From Jiangella alkaliphila (GTDB lineage: Bacteria > Actinomycetota > Actinomycetes > Jiangellales > Jiangellaceae): a stretch of 64,000 nt of DNA. The DNA is taken from positions 4,248,001 to 4,312,000 of the forward strand of contig NZ_LT629791.1 in assembly GCF_900105925.1 (NCBI RefSeq), written 5' to 3'. This document shows, one piece after another, positions 35,658 through 43,507 of this stretch (position 1 is the stretch's first letter; the number at the start of each line of letters is the position of its first letter). The position numbers were made by a program, and so were the translations under genes. The notes beneath the pieces were generated by a model. The model was not told the DNA's origin, made no database searches, and was given only the letters and a program-made list of their open reading frames with translations.

Positions 35658-36523
35658 CGGGTGGCCCCCGCGAGCGCGGCCAGCGCGACCCGGGCGCCCA
35701 GCCGCATCGCCGCGCCTGACGTGTGCCCGACGGCGAGCAGCCGCCGCTCGGTCGCGTCGACGTCGCCGCGGGCCGAGCCGAGCGCGGCCAGATAGGCGGT
35801 GAACTGCGGGACGGCCAGCCCGCGGGCGGCGTAGGGGAGCAGGCCGGCGGAGACGGCCGTGGTGCGGTGCAGCGGCCCGGCGGCCTCGACGGCGTCGGCC
35901 AGGCGGGCGGCGGCGCGGGGTCCGACGGCGGTGGCGACCACCAGCGCGCCGGCCAGGACGTCGTCACCGGCCGGAGTCAGGCCGGGGCCGAGCCCCAGCA
36001 GCCCGTCGACCGCTTCGGCGAGCTCGTCGCCGTCGCCGCACAGCAGCGCCAGGCCGAGCCGCCCGGCGGCCGCGACGACGGCGCCGTCCAGCGCCGGCTG
36101 GTCGGTCTGCCCGGCGGTGCGGCGGCGGGCCAGCCCGATGTCGCCGATGACGGCCGCGCGCGCCCGCCACCACCGCGCGACGGTGACGACCGCGCCGTCG
36201 TCGTCGCCGATGCGCAGCTCGCCCTCGCCCACCAGCGCGCGCTGGCCGGGCCGCAGCCCCGCCACCGGCCACGGCGTGACGACCGCGCACGGCAGACGCA
36301 CGGCGGCCGGACCGGTGAGGCAGAGCAGCACCGGCCCGGCGCCGTGGTCGACCAGGACGGCGGTGAGCGTGCGGGTGGCGGCCACGACCTCCCCGGCGAG
36401 TCGTGGGCCCCCCACGAGGGCGGCAACGGTGGTGCTCGCGGCGCCCGGCAGCACCTGCCGTGACGCGTCACCCGGCCACGGCCGGGTGGCCCGGACCCCG
36501 GTCGGGACCGTCGGTGCCGGCAC
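35654..36523 (-). CDS. allH: DUF2877 protein (AllH/YlbF-type)
   Basis: 289 aa from GTG 36523; the first ~15 residues are weakly conserved, so the true start may be slightly downstream. GLGPGLTPAGDDVLAGALVV is the signature of DUF2877, with LHRTTAVSAGLLPYAARGLA following. It is the first gene of the AllHFG-like operon, its stop overlapping the FdrA start (GTGA). The product is presumably the third component of the oxamate carbamoyltransferase complex. The 76-bp spacer to the divergent PucR gene must hold both promoters. Confidence 0.87.
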   Translation of the reverse strand: MPAPTVPTGVRATRPWPGDASRQVLPGAASTTVAALVGGPRLAGEVVAATRTLTAVLVDHGAGPVLLCLTGPAAVRLPCAVVTPWPVAGLRPGQRALVGEGELRIGDDDGAVVTVARWWRARAAVIGDIGLARRRTAGQTDQPALDGAVVAAAGRLGLALLCGDGDELAEAVDGLLGLGPGLTPAGDDVLAGALVVATAVGPRAAARLADAVEAAGPLHRTTAVSAGLLPYAARGLAVPQFTAYLAALGSARGDVDATERRLLAVGHTSGAAMRLGARVALAALAGATR

Positions 36524-36599
36524 TCGCAGCCTCCGTTCCGTCCAAGATCACCTGAACTGGGACTGCCACGAACGTAGCCGGGACCGCTACCGTCGTCGC

Positions 36600-38312
36600 A
36601 TGGGCAAACTTGCCAACGATCCGGCCCCGGGTTCGCCGGAGTTGCCAGCGGCCGGCGGCAAGTGGCCGTCCCGCGCCGTGGCGGGGCTGACGGTGCGCAA
36701 GGCGATGGAGATCCCCGCGCTGGCCGGTGCGCGGCTGCTGGCGGGGGAGGACGGCCTCGATCGCGTCGTCCAGCGCGCCAACATCATGGAGGTCCCGGAC
36801 ATCCTGCCGTGGGTGAAGCCGCACGAACTGCTGCTCACGACCGGGTACCCGCTGCGCAACACCCCGCAGGGGCTGCCCGGCCTCGTCGCCGAGCTGGACG
36901 CGCGCGGGCTGGCCGCGCTCGCCGTCAAGCTGCATCGCTACCTCGACGCGCTGCCCGACGAGATGGTGCACGAGGCGGACCGGCTCGGGCTGCCGCTGTT
37001 GCTGCTGCCCGACGCGGTCGGGTTCGACGACATCCTCAACCAGGTGCTCACCGGCGTGCTGAACAAGCAGGCGGCGGCGCTGGAGCGGTCGTGGGAGGTG
37101 CACCACGCGCTGCTGTCGGTGGTGCTCGAGGGCGGCGGTCTGACCGAGCTGGTCACGAAGACGTCCGCGGTGCTCGGCGTGCCGGTCATGGTGACGACGG
37201 CCGACGGGCGGGTGCTCGCCGAGGGCGGCAACCTCGACGACCTCGCGTCCTGGCGGCACACGCCGTGCTTCGACACGTCCGGCCGATTCCGCACCGAGTA
37301 CGAGCCCGGCGGCGTCCACTCCCATGTCGACGTGCCCGGCTGGCACGCCGTCGTGTCGATCGTCGCCGGGCGGGTCGACCACGGGCGCATCGTGGCGTTC
37401 GCCCGGCACCGCGCCCTCGACGACGCCGACGTCAACGTGCTGGAACGGGCCGCGACGGTCGCCGCGCTGGCGGTGAACAAGCAGCTCGCCGTCACCGCCG
37501 TCGAGAGCAAGTACCGCGGCGACTTCCTGCGGGACGTGCTGTCCGGCCGGGCCGGCGACCGGGACCGGATCGTGGCGCACTGCGAGTCGTTGGGCTGGGA
37601 CGTCGGCCGCGACCTCGTCGTCGTCGTGGCCGAGCTGGACCCGGAGAGCGGGCCGGCCGGGTCGGCGGGGCTGCAGCTGCGGCCGGTGCAGGAGCGGTTC
37701 ACCGTCGCCTGGCAGTCGGTCGTGCAGCGGCGCGACCCGCGGGCCGCCGTCGTCGGGTTCGCGCAGGAGGTGGTGGCGCTGCTGCCGGTGGGCGCGCGCC
37801 CGGACCCCGAGTCGTCCGTCCGCGACGTCGTCCGCCAGGTCTCCGGCGACGGTGGCGGCGGGCGCCGCTCGTTCTCCACCGGCGTCAGCCGCGTCGTCGA
37901 CGACCCCTCGCGGCTGCCCGTCGGGTACGAGCAGGCCCGCCGCGCCGTCGACGTCGGGCGGCAGATGAACGGCCGCGGGTCACTGGCGCACTTCGACAGC
38001 CTCGGCTCGTTCCGGCTGCTCAGCCAGATCGAGGACCGCGACGAGCTGCGCGGCTTCGTCCGCGAGACCCTGCACGGCCTCGCCGCCGACGACGACCCGG
38101 AGATGGAGGACCTGCGGCACACCCTCAAGGTGCTGCTCGACACCAACCTCAACGTCGCCGAGGCCGCCCGGCAGCTGCACTTCCACTACAACACGCTGCG
38201 GTACCGCATCAGCAAGCTGGAGCGCATGCTCGGCCCGTTCACCACCGACCCCGAGCTGCGGCTCGACCTTGCGCTGGCGCTCAAGGTGCTGCAGATGCGC
38301 GGGCTCAGCTGA
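36600..38312 (+). CDS. PucR-family transcriptional regulator
   Basis: 570 aa from ATG 36600. An N-terminal PucR domain (LTVRKAMEIPALAGARLLAG... ANIMEVPDILPWVKPHELLL) is followed by a GGDEF-like/GAF-type middle (MVTTADGRVLAEGG... YRGDFLRDVLSGRAGDRD) and a C-terminal HTH (LLDTNLNVAEAARQLHFHYN TLRYRISKLERMLGPF). PucR proteins control purine and ureide catabolism genes. It is divergent from allHFG and presumably activates that operon in response to an allantoin or purine intermediate. Confidence 0.92.
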   Translation: MGKLANDPAPGSPELPAAGGKWPSRAVAGLTVRKAMEIPALAGARLLAGEDGLDRVVQRANIMEVPDILPWVKPHELLLTTGYPLRNTPQGLPGLVAELDARGLAALAVKLHRYLDALPDEMVHEADRLGLPLLLLPDAVGFDDILNQVLTGVLNKQAAALERSWEVHHALLSVVLEGGGLTELVTKTSAVLGVPVMVTTADGRVLAEGGNLDDLASWRHTPCFDTSGRFRTEYEPGGVHSHVDVPGWHAVVSIVAGRVDHGRIVAFARHRALDDADVNVLERAATVAALAVNKQLAVTAVESKYRGDFLRDVLSGRAGDRDRIVAHCESLGWDVGRDLVVVVAELDPESGPAGSAGLQLRPVQERFTVAWQSVVQRRDPRAAVVGFAQEVVALLPVGARPDPESSVRDVVRQVSGDGGGGRRSFSTGVSRVVDDPSRLPVGYEQARRAVDVGRQMNGRGSLAHFDSLGSFRLLSQIEDRDELRGFVRETLHGLAADDDPEMEDLRHTLKVLLDTNLNVAEAARQLHFHYNTLRYRISKLERMLGPFTTDPELRLDLALALKVLQMRGLS

Positions 38313-39267
38313 AGGCGCGGGGCAGGCTGAACGCGGGGAACAGGGTGTCGTCCATGAATCGGGTGACCCGGGCGATCCGGTCGCCGTCGAGGGTGAGGAC
38401 GACGAGCCCGGCGGGCGCCGCGTCGAGGTAGCAGCCGAACGCGGGCTGAGCGTTGGCCCTGGTGGGAAGCAGTGCGTACCGCCGGCCGTCGCGCCAGGTC
38501 GCGCTGGCGTGGAGGAAGCCGGCGATCGCGGCAGTGCCGACGTACTGGTGCGGCGCCGGCGGCATGGCCAGCCAGGCGTCGTCGGTGAGCAGCGCGATCA
38601 CGGCCTCGACGTCGTCGGCGACGAACGCGGCGGCGAACCGTCGGCTGAGGCTGCGTTCGCCGGCCGAGCCGTGCGCCGGCGGCTGGGTGGCCGGCGGCCG
38701 CGTGGCCGGCGAGCGCAGGGTCGATCTGGCCCGCTGCAACGCCCCCTTGAGCGCCGTCGATGTCGTGTCGAGAACGACCGCCGCCTCCGCCAGCGGGAAG
38801 CCGAGCACGTCGCAGACCACCAGGGCGGCGGTCTGCCGCGGCGGCAGCTGCTGGAGCGCCTCGACGAAGGCCAGCTCGACCTGCTCGCGGCGCAGGTAGG
38901 CGGACTCGGGCAGCAGGACGTCGGGGTAGGGCTGCACCCACGGGACCTCGTTGTGCCGTGTCGGCTCCGGCGCGTCGAACGGCGGCACCGGCGCGAGCGG
39001 CGGCCGGCGTCCCGCGTCGCGGATCGCGTTGAGGCAGCGGTTCGTCGCGATGCGGTACAGCCAGCCGCGCACCGACGACCGGCCCTCGAACCCGGGCAGC
39101 CCGCGCCACGCCGCCAGCAGCGTCTCCTGTACCGCGTCCTCGGCGTCGGGCAGCCGGCCGAGCAGCCGGTAGCAGTGCAGGTGCAGCTCCCGGCGATAGG
39201 GGTCGACGAGCTCGGCGAACGCGTCCTGGTCGCCGGCTCGCGCGCGAGTGAGCAGCGCCGAGGTCAC
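38305..39267 (-). CDS. ECF sigma factor with C-terminal SnoaL-like domain
   Basis: 320 aa from GTG 39267. Region 2: LTRARAGDQDAFAELVDPYR, LHCYRLLGRLPDAEDAVQET and WLYRIATNRCLNAIRD; region 4: LPPRQTAALVVCDVLGFPLA EAAVVLDTTSTALKGALQRA. After residue ~205 a SnoaL/NTF2-like domain (FAAAFVADDVEAVIALLTDD) follows, as in SigJ/ECF41-like and related sigmas where this domain tunes activity in place of an anti-sigma factor. Stops converge with PucR (8 nt overlap). The divergent gene is itself SnoaL-like. Confidence 0.9.
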   Translation of the reverse strand: MTSALLTRARAGDQDAFAELVDPYRRELHLHCYRLLGRLPDAEDAVQETLLAAWRGLPGFEGRSSVRGWLYRIATNRCLNAIRDAGRRPPLAPVPPFDAPEPTRHNEVPWVQPYPDVLLPESAYLRREQVELAFVEALQQLPPRQTAALVVCDVLGFPLAEAAVVLDTTSTALKGALQRARSTLRSPATRPPATQPPAHGSAGERSLSRRFAAAFVADDVEAVIALLTDDAWLAMPPAPHQYVGTAAIAGFLHASATWRDGRRYALLPTRANAQPAFGCYLDAAPAGLVVLTLDGDRIARVTRFMDDTLFPAFSLPRAFS

Positions 39268-39349
39268 CGACGCATCGTCGCACGACCGTTCCGTTCCGTG
39301 GCGCGCCGGTGTCTGTACGGGGGAAGGTCCCTTCGAGAGAGGAACGATC

Positions 39350-39742
39350 ATGACTCGTGCCGCCCTGGACGTCGCGCTCGCCTACCACCACGCGTGGGCC
39401 GGCGGCGACCTGGACGCCGCGCTCCGTTACATCGCCGACGACGTCGTCTGCGAGGCACCGCCAGGCCGCCTGGAGGGCGTCGACGCCTATCGCGCGTTCC
39501 TGGAGCCGTACGTGACGGAGCTGGTCAGCGCGTCGCTGATCGCCGCGTTCGGCGACGACGAGACCGCGCTCGTCATGTACGACTCGGCGACCCGGCTGGT
39601 GGCGCAGGCGCCCGGCGCCGAGTGCGTCCGCGTCGCCGGTGGGCGCATCGTGCACAGCTGGTTCGTCTTCGACCGCGCCCCGTTCATGGTCGCCCGGGAG
39701 GCCGTGGTTGGATCGGTGGATGCCCAAGCCCCCGCTCCCTGA
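39350..39742 (+). CDS. SnoaL / NTF2-like protein
   Basis: 130 aa from ATG 39350 with GAGAGGA upstream. MTRAALDVALAYHHAWAGGD LDAALRYIADDVVCEAP is the NTF2-like start; GGRIVHSWFVFDRAPFM is near the end. The cone-shaped fold binds small hydrophobic ligands or acts as an isomerase. It is divergent from a sigma factor carrying the same fold, 83 bp away, suggesting that sigma factor controls it. It overlaps the next gene by 23 nt. Confidence 0.83.
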   Translation: MTRAALDVALAYHHAWAGGDLDAALRYIADDVVCEAPPGRLEGVDAYRAFLEPYVTELVSASLIAAFGDDETALVMYDSATRLVAQAPGAECVRVAGGRIVHSWFVFDRAPFMVAREAVVGSVDAQAPAP

Positions 39743-40121
39743 CGACATCAGCGAGTTCCTCGCCAAGCCCAACCCCGCCGTCATGGCGACCATCGGCCCG
39801 GGTGGTCCGGTCTCCGTCGCGACCTGGTACATCTGGGAGGACGGGCGCATCCTCATCAACCTCGACGAGTCCCGCAAGCGGGTCGAGCACCTGCGTGCAG
39901 ACCCGCGGGTCAGCCTCACGGCGCTCGCCGCCGACTGGTACACGCACGTCAGCGTCCAGGGCCGCGTCGTCGAGATCGTCGACGACGAGGACCTGGCCGA
40001 CATCGACCGGCTGTCGCGGCACTACCTCGGCCACGCCTACGGCGTGCGCCACCGCCGCCGCGTCAGCGCCTGGATCGAGGTCGACCGCTGGCACGGCTGG
40101 GGGAAGTTCGCCGAGCGCTGA
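39720..40121 (+). CDS. PPOX-class flavin/F420-dependent oxidoreductase family protein
   Basis: 133 aa. FLAKPNPAVMATIGPGGPVS VATWYIWEDGRILIN then KRVEHLRADPRVSLTALAAD and YTHVSVQGRVVEIVDDEDLA match the pyridoxamine-phosphate-oxidase-like split barrel used by mycobacterial F420- or flavin-dependent reductases. Length is typical of the single-domain F420 group (TIGR03618-like). It overlaps the SnoaL-like gene by 23 nt, so the two are co-expressed. Cofactor identity cannot be told from the sequence alone. Confidence 0.85.
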   Translation: MPKPPLPDDISEFLAKPNPAVMATIGPGGPVSVATWYIWEDGRILINLDESRKRVEHLRADPRVSLTALAADWYTHVSVQGRVVEIVDDEDLADIDRLSRHYLGHAYGVRHRRRVSAWIEVDRWHGWGKFAER

Positions 40122-40136
40122 GTGGTCGCTTCACCG

Positions 40137-40673
40137 TCAGCGCAGCCCGACGGCGTCGTGGCGCCAGAAGATCTCCGAGTAGACGAGCGTGCCGGTCATC
40201 CACGGCTCGTACGCGCTGAGCGTCCGGACCTGGAACGCGGCGTCGGGGATGCGCAGCGACGGCCGGCGGAACCCGAGCGGCTCGCCGGGCTCGAACCCGA
40301 ACCTCGGGTAGTAGCCCGGCGAGCCCTCCAGGAACACCGCGGGCGCCCCCTGCTCGTCGGCCAGGTCCAGGCCTTGGGTGATCAGCTTTCCGCCGATGCC
40401 TCGGTTCTGGTGTGAGGGGAGCACCCCGACCGGGCTCAGCACCAGCACGTCGACGAGCTTTGCGGGCGCGTCGAGCAGGCTGCGGGTGAGCAGCACGTGC
40501 CCGACGATCTTCTTGTCGTCGACGGCGACCAGGGAGAGGCCGTTGCCGGGTTCGACCAGGCCGCGGAGGTCGTGGTTGAGGTTCGCGACGTGCTCGCCGT
40601 CGTCGCCGAACGCCTGCCGGTGCACGTCGTCCACGGCCTCCTGGTCGGCGGGTTCCTCCGGGCGCAGCTCCAT
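40137..40673 (-). CDS. GNAT N-acetyltransferase (YhbS-like)
   Basis: 178 aa from ATG 40673 (GTG 40682 is an alternative). The acetyl-CoA loop is SHQNRGIGGKLITQGLDLAD (Q-x-x-G-I-G), preceded by IVGHVLLTRSLLD and followed by VFLEGSPGYYPRFGFEPGEP, a pattern shared with YhbS-type acetyltransferases. Substrate unknown. Its start region and upstream 38 bp are duplicated 790 bp away, before the 41121-41453 gene. Confidence 0.88.
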   Translation of the reverse strand: MELRPEEPADQEAVDDVHRQAFGDDGEHVANLNHDLRGLVEPGNGLSLVAVDDKKIVGHVLLTRSLLDAPAKLVDVLVLSPVGVLPSHQNRGIGGKLITQGLDLADEQGAPAVFLEGSPGYYPRFGFEPGEPLGFRRPSLRIPDAAFQVRTLSAYEPWMTGTLVYSEIFWRHDAVGLR

Positions 40674-40711
40674 GGCGGTCACCGTAGGTGGCCGTGCCGG
40701 CCGGCCGCACG
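40664..40711. repeat. Duplicated leader, copy 1 (GNAT gene start)
   Basis: 48 bp covering the first codons and leader of the GNAT gene. It matches 41455-41502 at 42 of 48 positions in the same orientation, including GGCCGGCCGCACG. Confidence 0.7.
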
Positions 40712-40719
40712 GGGTTTTC

Positions 40720-41124
40720 TCAGGTCGTGTCCCACGCCAGCTCGGGGGAGATGTCCCGATGCGTCGCGTAGTACTCCGCCGCTGCGACCGCGACCTCCAG
40801 TGGCACGACCTGCCTGGCGGGATAGCGACCCGGCTGGCCGCCGGCCACCATCACGACGTCGTCGGCCCCGGAGGCGGCTGTCTCGTTGATCAGAGTGTGG
40901 AAGACCTGGTTGTCAGCGGTCACGTACAGCACGAGGCCGAGCCGGTTGTCGCCACCGCAGCCCAGGTGCGCCTCGCCGTCGGCCGCGATCGTCACGATCG
41001 TCCGGTGCTCGCCGTCGAGTGCGGTGAGCCGGCGCCGGACCTCGCCGACGTCCGTCAGCGGCGCCTCGTTCTCGCTCGGACCGTCGTCCCAGCAGAGGCT
41101 CATTCCGGCTGTGACGCCGTTCAT
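40720..41124 (-). CDS. Imm1-family immunity-like protein
   Basis: 134 aa. TIAADGEAHLGCGGDNRLGL VLYVTADNQVFHTL then RYPARQVVPLEVAVAAAEYY ATHRDISPELAWDT resemble Imm1, an alpha/beta immunity protein typical of polymorphic-toxin loci and known as a neighbour of deaminase toxins. No toxin gene lies beside it, so it is an orphan or a toxin-escape gene. Its start overlaps the stop of the upstream gene by 4 nt. The family call rests on the C-terminal V-P-L-E-x-A motif and overall pattern. Confidence 0.65.
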   Translation of the reverse strand: MNGVTAGMSLCWDDGPSENEAPLTDVGEVRRRLTALDGEHRTIVTIAADGEAHLGCGGDNRLGLVLYVTADNQVFHTLINETAASGADDVVMVAGGQPGRYPARQVVPLEVAVAAAEYYATHRDISPELAWDTT

Positions 41125-41453
41125 CGCCGTTCCGAGAGCAGGTCGTCGTAGTACTCGCCGAGCGTTGCCGGCAGCGAGTCCCGGTCGATGGTCTCCAGCC
41201 GGTCCAGCGTGGCGTCGGGGAGCAGGTGCCGCTCGGTGATGGCTCCGAGTGCGTTCAGCTGGGCCTCCAGGCAGTCCGCCTCCGCCTCCACGGACGCAAG
41301 GCTGACCAGCACGTACGACACGATCAGCACGTCCGTCTCGTCGAATCCGGCGTAGACGTCGGTGATCACGTCGGCCGCCAGTTGGCGGGCGGCCGTGTCG
41401 CTGCTGGTCAGGCCGCGGAGGTGATCGAGCAGCGCGGCACTCGGCATGCTCAT
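41121..41453 (-). CDS. Hypothetical helical protein coupled to the Imm1-like gene
   Basis: 110 aa from ATG 41453 (ATG 41447 also possible). Entirely helical in appearance: LLDHLRGLTSSDTAARQLAA, DVLIVSYVLVSLASVEAEAD and LETIDRDSLPATLGEYYDDL. The pattern of acidic residues resembles small HEAT-like or immunity-type proteins, but I do not recognise a family. It is coupled to the Imm1-like gene by a 4-nt overlap and is itself preceded by a 4-codon mini-ORF with another 4-nt overlap. Confidence 0.65.
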   Translation of the reverse strand: MSMPSAALLDHLRGLTSSDTAARQLAADVITDVYAGFDETDVLIVSYVLVSLASVEAEADCLEAQLNALGAITERHLLPDATLDRLETIDRDSLPATLGEYYDDLLSERR

Positions 41454-41502
41454 CGCAGCTCCATGTCGGTCACGGTAGGCGCCGGTCCCGGCCGGCCGCA
41501 CG
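41450..41502 (-). repeat. Duplicated leader, copy 2, with 4-codon mini-ORF
   Basis: The copy of the GNAT gene start (41455-41502) keeps ATG GAG CTG CGA (MELR), then TGA at 41450-41452, overlapping the ATG of the next gene at 41453 (ATGA). The scar of the duplication therefore supplies a ribosome-entry mini-ORF coupled to the hypothetical gene. Confidence 0.6.
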
Positions 41503-41724
41503 CGATTTTGCGGCGGCGTTCGGCGCCTTGGCACGCCTGAGCGCCGCGCTTGGCACGGCTGGGCGTCGTTGGCGCGTCCGGAATGTCGGTATTGGCGCGA
41601 CGTTCAGCCGTGCCAAGGCGCCGGCCGTCCGGAGAAGATCCCGACGCGCTGTCACATTCGGGCTTCGGAAACGACCCATAGGAAGTGAGCGGTCCAACCG
41701 GGGCCGCAGGGGAGAGGAGCCGAC

Positions 41725-41871
41725 ATGCAGACCGACAGCCGCCAGACCGAGCAGCCGGCCGAAGAGGTCCGCGACGAGCTGCGCGAGGCCTATGACGCCG
41801 AGGACGACGAAGAAGGCGAGGTGGACGAGAGGGGCGAGGGAGGCGAGGCCGGGCAGCCGGCGCGGGTGTGA
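41725..41871 (+). CDS. Small acidic protein
   Basis: 48 aa: MQTDSRQTEQPAEEVRDELR then EAYDAEDDEEGEVDERGEGG and a short tail ending ARV. A good Shine-Dalgarno (GAGAGG at 41711) is correctly spaced. It is strongly acidic and probably disordered; no family is recognised. It lies 113 bp upstream of the pyr operon on the same strand and could be transcribed into it. Confidence 0.55.
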   Translation: MQTDSRQTEQPAEEVRDELREAYDAEDDEEGEVDERGEGGEAGQPARV

Positions 41872-41946
41872 CGGGGCCGACAGCGCGTCGCGGCGGGGAG
41901 GGCCGGAGGCCGCTGATATTCTCGCAATCGACCGACATCCTTTAAG

Positions 41947-41974
41947 TCCCGTCCCGTGAGGCGGGGAAGGAGGT
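41947..41974 (+). promoter_or_regulatory. PyrR-binding leader hairpin overlapping the pyrR ribosome-binding site
   Basis: TCCCGTGAGGC (41952-41962) matches the PyrR-binding loop consensus UCCNGNGAGGY. It is closed by CCC/GGG pairing (41948-41950 with 41964-41966) and abuts AAGGAGGT (41967-41974). The layout fits translational repression by PyrR-UMP, as shown for mycobacterial pyr operons, rather than Bacillus-style attenuation. A possible -10 TATTCT lies at 41917. Confidence 0.7.
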
Positions 41975-41984
41975 CCTGCGAAGC

Positions 41985-42566
41985 ATGTCTCGCGACCTTT
42001 CCGGCGCACGCGAAGTGCTCGACGGCGACGACGTCGCCAGGGCACTGACGCGTATCGCGCACGAGGTGGTCGAGCGCAACAAGGGCGCCGCCGACCTCGT
42101 CCTGCTCGGTATCCCGAAACGCGGCGTGCCGCTCGCGTACCGGCTGGCCGAACGCATCTCCGCCGTCGAGGGGGTCGAGGTCCCGGTCGGGGCGCTCGAC
42201 ACCACGATGTACCGGGACGACCTGCGGCTGCGGCCGGCCCGGGCGCTCGAGCACACCGACATCCCGAACGGCGGGGTCGACGACCGCATCGTGGTGCTGG
42301 TCGACGACGTGTTGTTCTCGGGCCGGACCATCCGGGCGGCGCTGACGGCGCTCGAGGACATCGGCCGGCCGCGCGCCGTCCGGCTGGTCGTCCTCGTCGA
42401 CCGCGGGCACCGGCAGCTGCCGATCCGCGCCGACCACGTGGGCAAGAACATCCCGACCAGCCTCGCCGAGAGCGTGAAGGTCCGGCTCACCGAGACCGAC
42501 GGCCACGACGGCGTCCTCCTCGACAAGCCGGGGCGCACCGACGAACAGCAGGAGGCCACCCCGTGA
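41985..42566 (+). CDS. pyrR: Bifunctional pyr operon regulator / uracil phosphoribosyltransferase
   Basis: 193 aa. The PRPP-binding motif is [20 protein letters not shown], with [20 protein letters not shown] near the N-terminus. PyrR senses UMP/UTP and binds pyr mRNA; it also has weak uracil phosphoribosyltransferase activity. First gene of the pyrimidine operon; the leader hairpin at 41947 is its probable own target. The stop overlaps the GTG start of pyrB by 4 nt. Confidence 0.96.
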   Translation: MSRDLSGAREVLDGDDVARALTRIAHEVVERNKGAADLVLLGIPKRGVPLAYRLAERISAVEGVEVPVGALDTTMYRDDLRLRPARALEHTDIPNGGVDDRIVVLVDDVLFSGRTIRAALTALEDIGRPRAVRLVVLVDRGHRQLPIRADHVGKNIPTSLAESVKVRLTETDGHDGVLLDKPGRTDEQQEATP

Positions 42567-43507
42567 TCCGTCACCTGCTGTCCGCCGGCGACCTGTCGCG
42601 CGACGACGCCACGCTGGTGCTCGACACCGCCGACGAGATGGCCCGGCTCACCGAGGGCCGCGCCGTGAAGAAGCTGCCGACGCTGCGCGGGCGCACCGTC
42701 GTGAACCTGTTCTTCGAGGACTCCACCCGCACCCGCACGTCCTTCGAGCTGGCGGCGAAGCGGCTGTCGGCCGACGTCATCAACTTCTCCGCGAAGGGGT
42801 CCAGCCTGTCCAAGGGCGAGAGCCTCAAGGACACCGCGCTGACGCTCGAGGCGATGGGCGCCGACGGCGTCGTCGTGCGGCACTCGTCGAGCGGTGCGCC
42901 GTACCGGCTGGCGACGTCGGGCTGGATCAACGCGTGCGTGGTCAACGCCGGCGACGGCACCCACGAGCACCCGACGCAGGCGCTGCTCGACGCGTTCACC
43001 ATGCGCCGGCACCTCGGCGACCTCGCCGGCAAGCGCATCGTCATCGTCGGCGACGTGCTGCACAGCCGGGTCGCACGCAGCAATGTCCTGCTGCTGGCGA
43101 CGCTCGGGGCCGACGTCACGCTGGTCGCGCCGCCCACGTTGCTGCCCAACGGCGTCGAACGATGGCCGTGCGCCACGAGCTACGACCTCGACGACGCGCT
43201 GACCGGCGCCGACGCCGCCATGATGCTCCGCGTCCAGAACGAGCGCATGAACGACGCCTTCTTCCCGTCCGCGCGCGAGTACAGCCGCCGCTACGGCCTC
43301 GACGCCCGCCGCCAGGCGCTGATGCCGCCCGAGGCGCTGGTGCTGCACCCGGGCCCGATGAACCGCGGCATGGAGATCACCGCCGAGGTCGCCGACAGCG
43401 CCCGCTCGGTCATCGTCGAGCAGGTCACCAACGGCGTCTACGTCCGCATGGCCGTCCTCTACCTGATGCTGGCCGGCACCAACACCACCACCGAGGAGGC
43501 GGCATGA
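42563..43507 (+). CDS. pyrB: Aspartate carbamoyltransferase catalytic subunit
   Basis: 314 aa. [20 protein letters not shown] is the carbamoyl-phosphate site (S-T-R-T-R), [17 protein letters not shown] provides the mobile Ser/Lys loop and [12 protein letters not shown] the aspartate-side His. It condenses carbamoyl phosphate with aspartate, the committed step to UMP. GTG start inside the pyrR stop. No pyrI is present, so a trimeric enzyme or a PyrB-PyrC complex is expected. Confidence 0.97.
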   Translation: MIRHLLSAGDLSRDDATLVLDTADEMARLTEGRAVKKLPTLRGRTVVNLFFEDSTRTRTSFELAAKRLSADVINFSAKGSSLSKGESLKDTALTLEAMGADGVVVRHSSSGAPYRLATSGWINACVVNAGDGTHEHPTQALLDAFTMRRHLGDLAGKRIVIVGDVLHSRVARSNVLLLATLGADVTLVAPPTLLPNGVERWPCATSYDLDDALTGADAAMMLRVQNERMNDAFFPSAREYSRRYGLDARRQALMPPEALVLHPGPMNRGMEITAEVADSARSVIVEQVTNGVYVRMAVLYLMLAGTNTTTEEAA

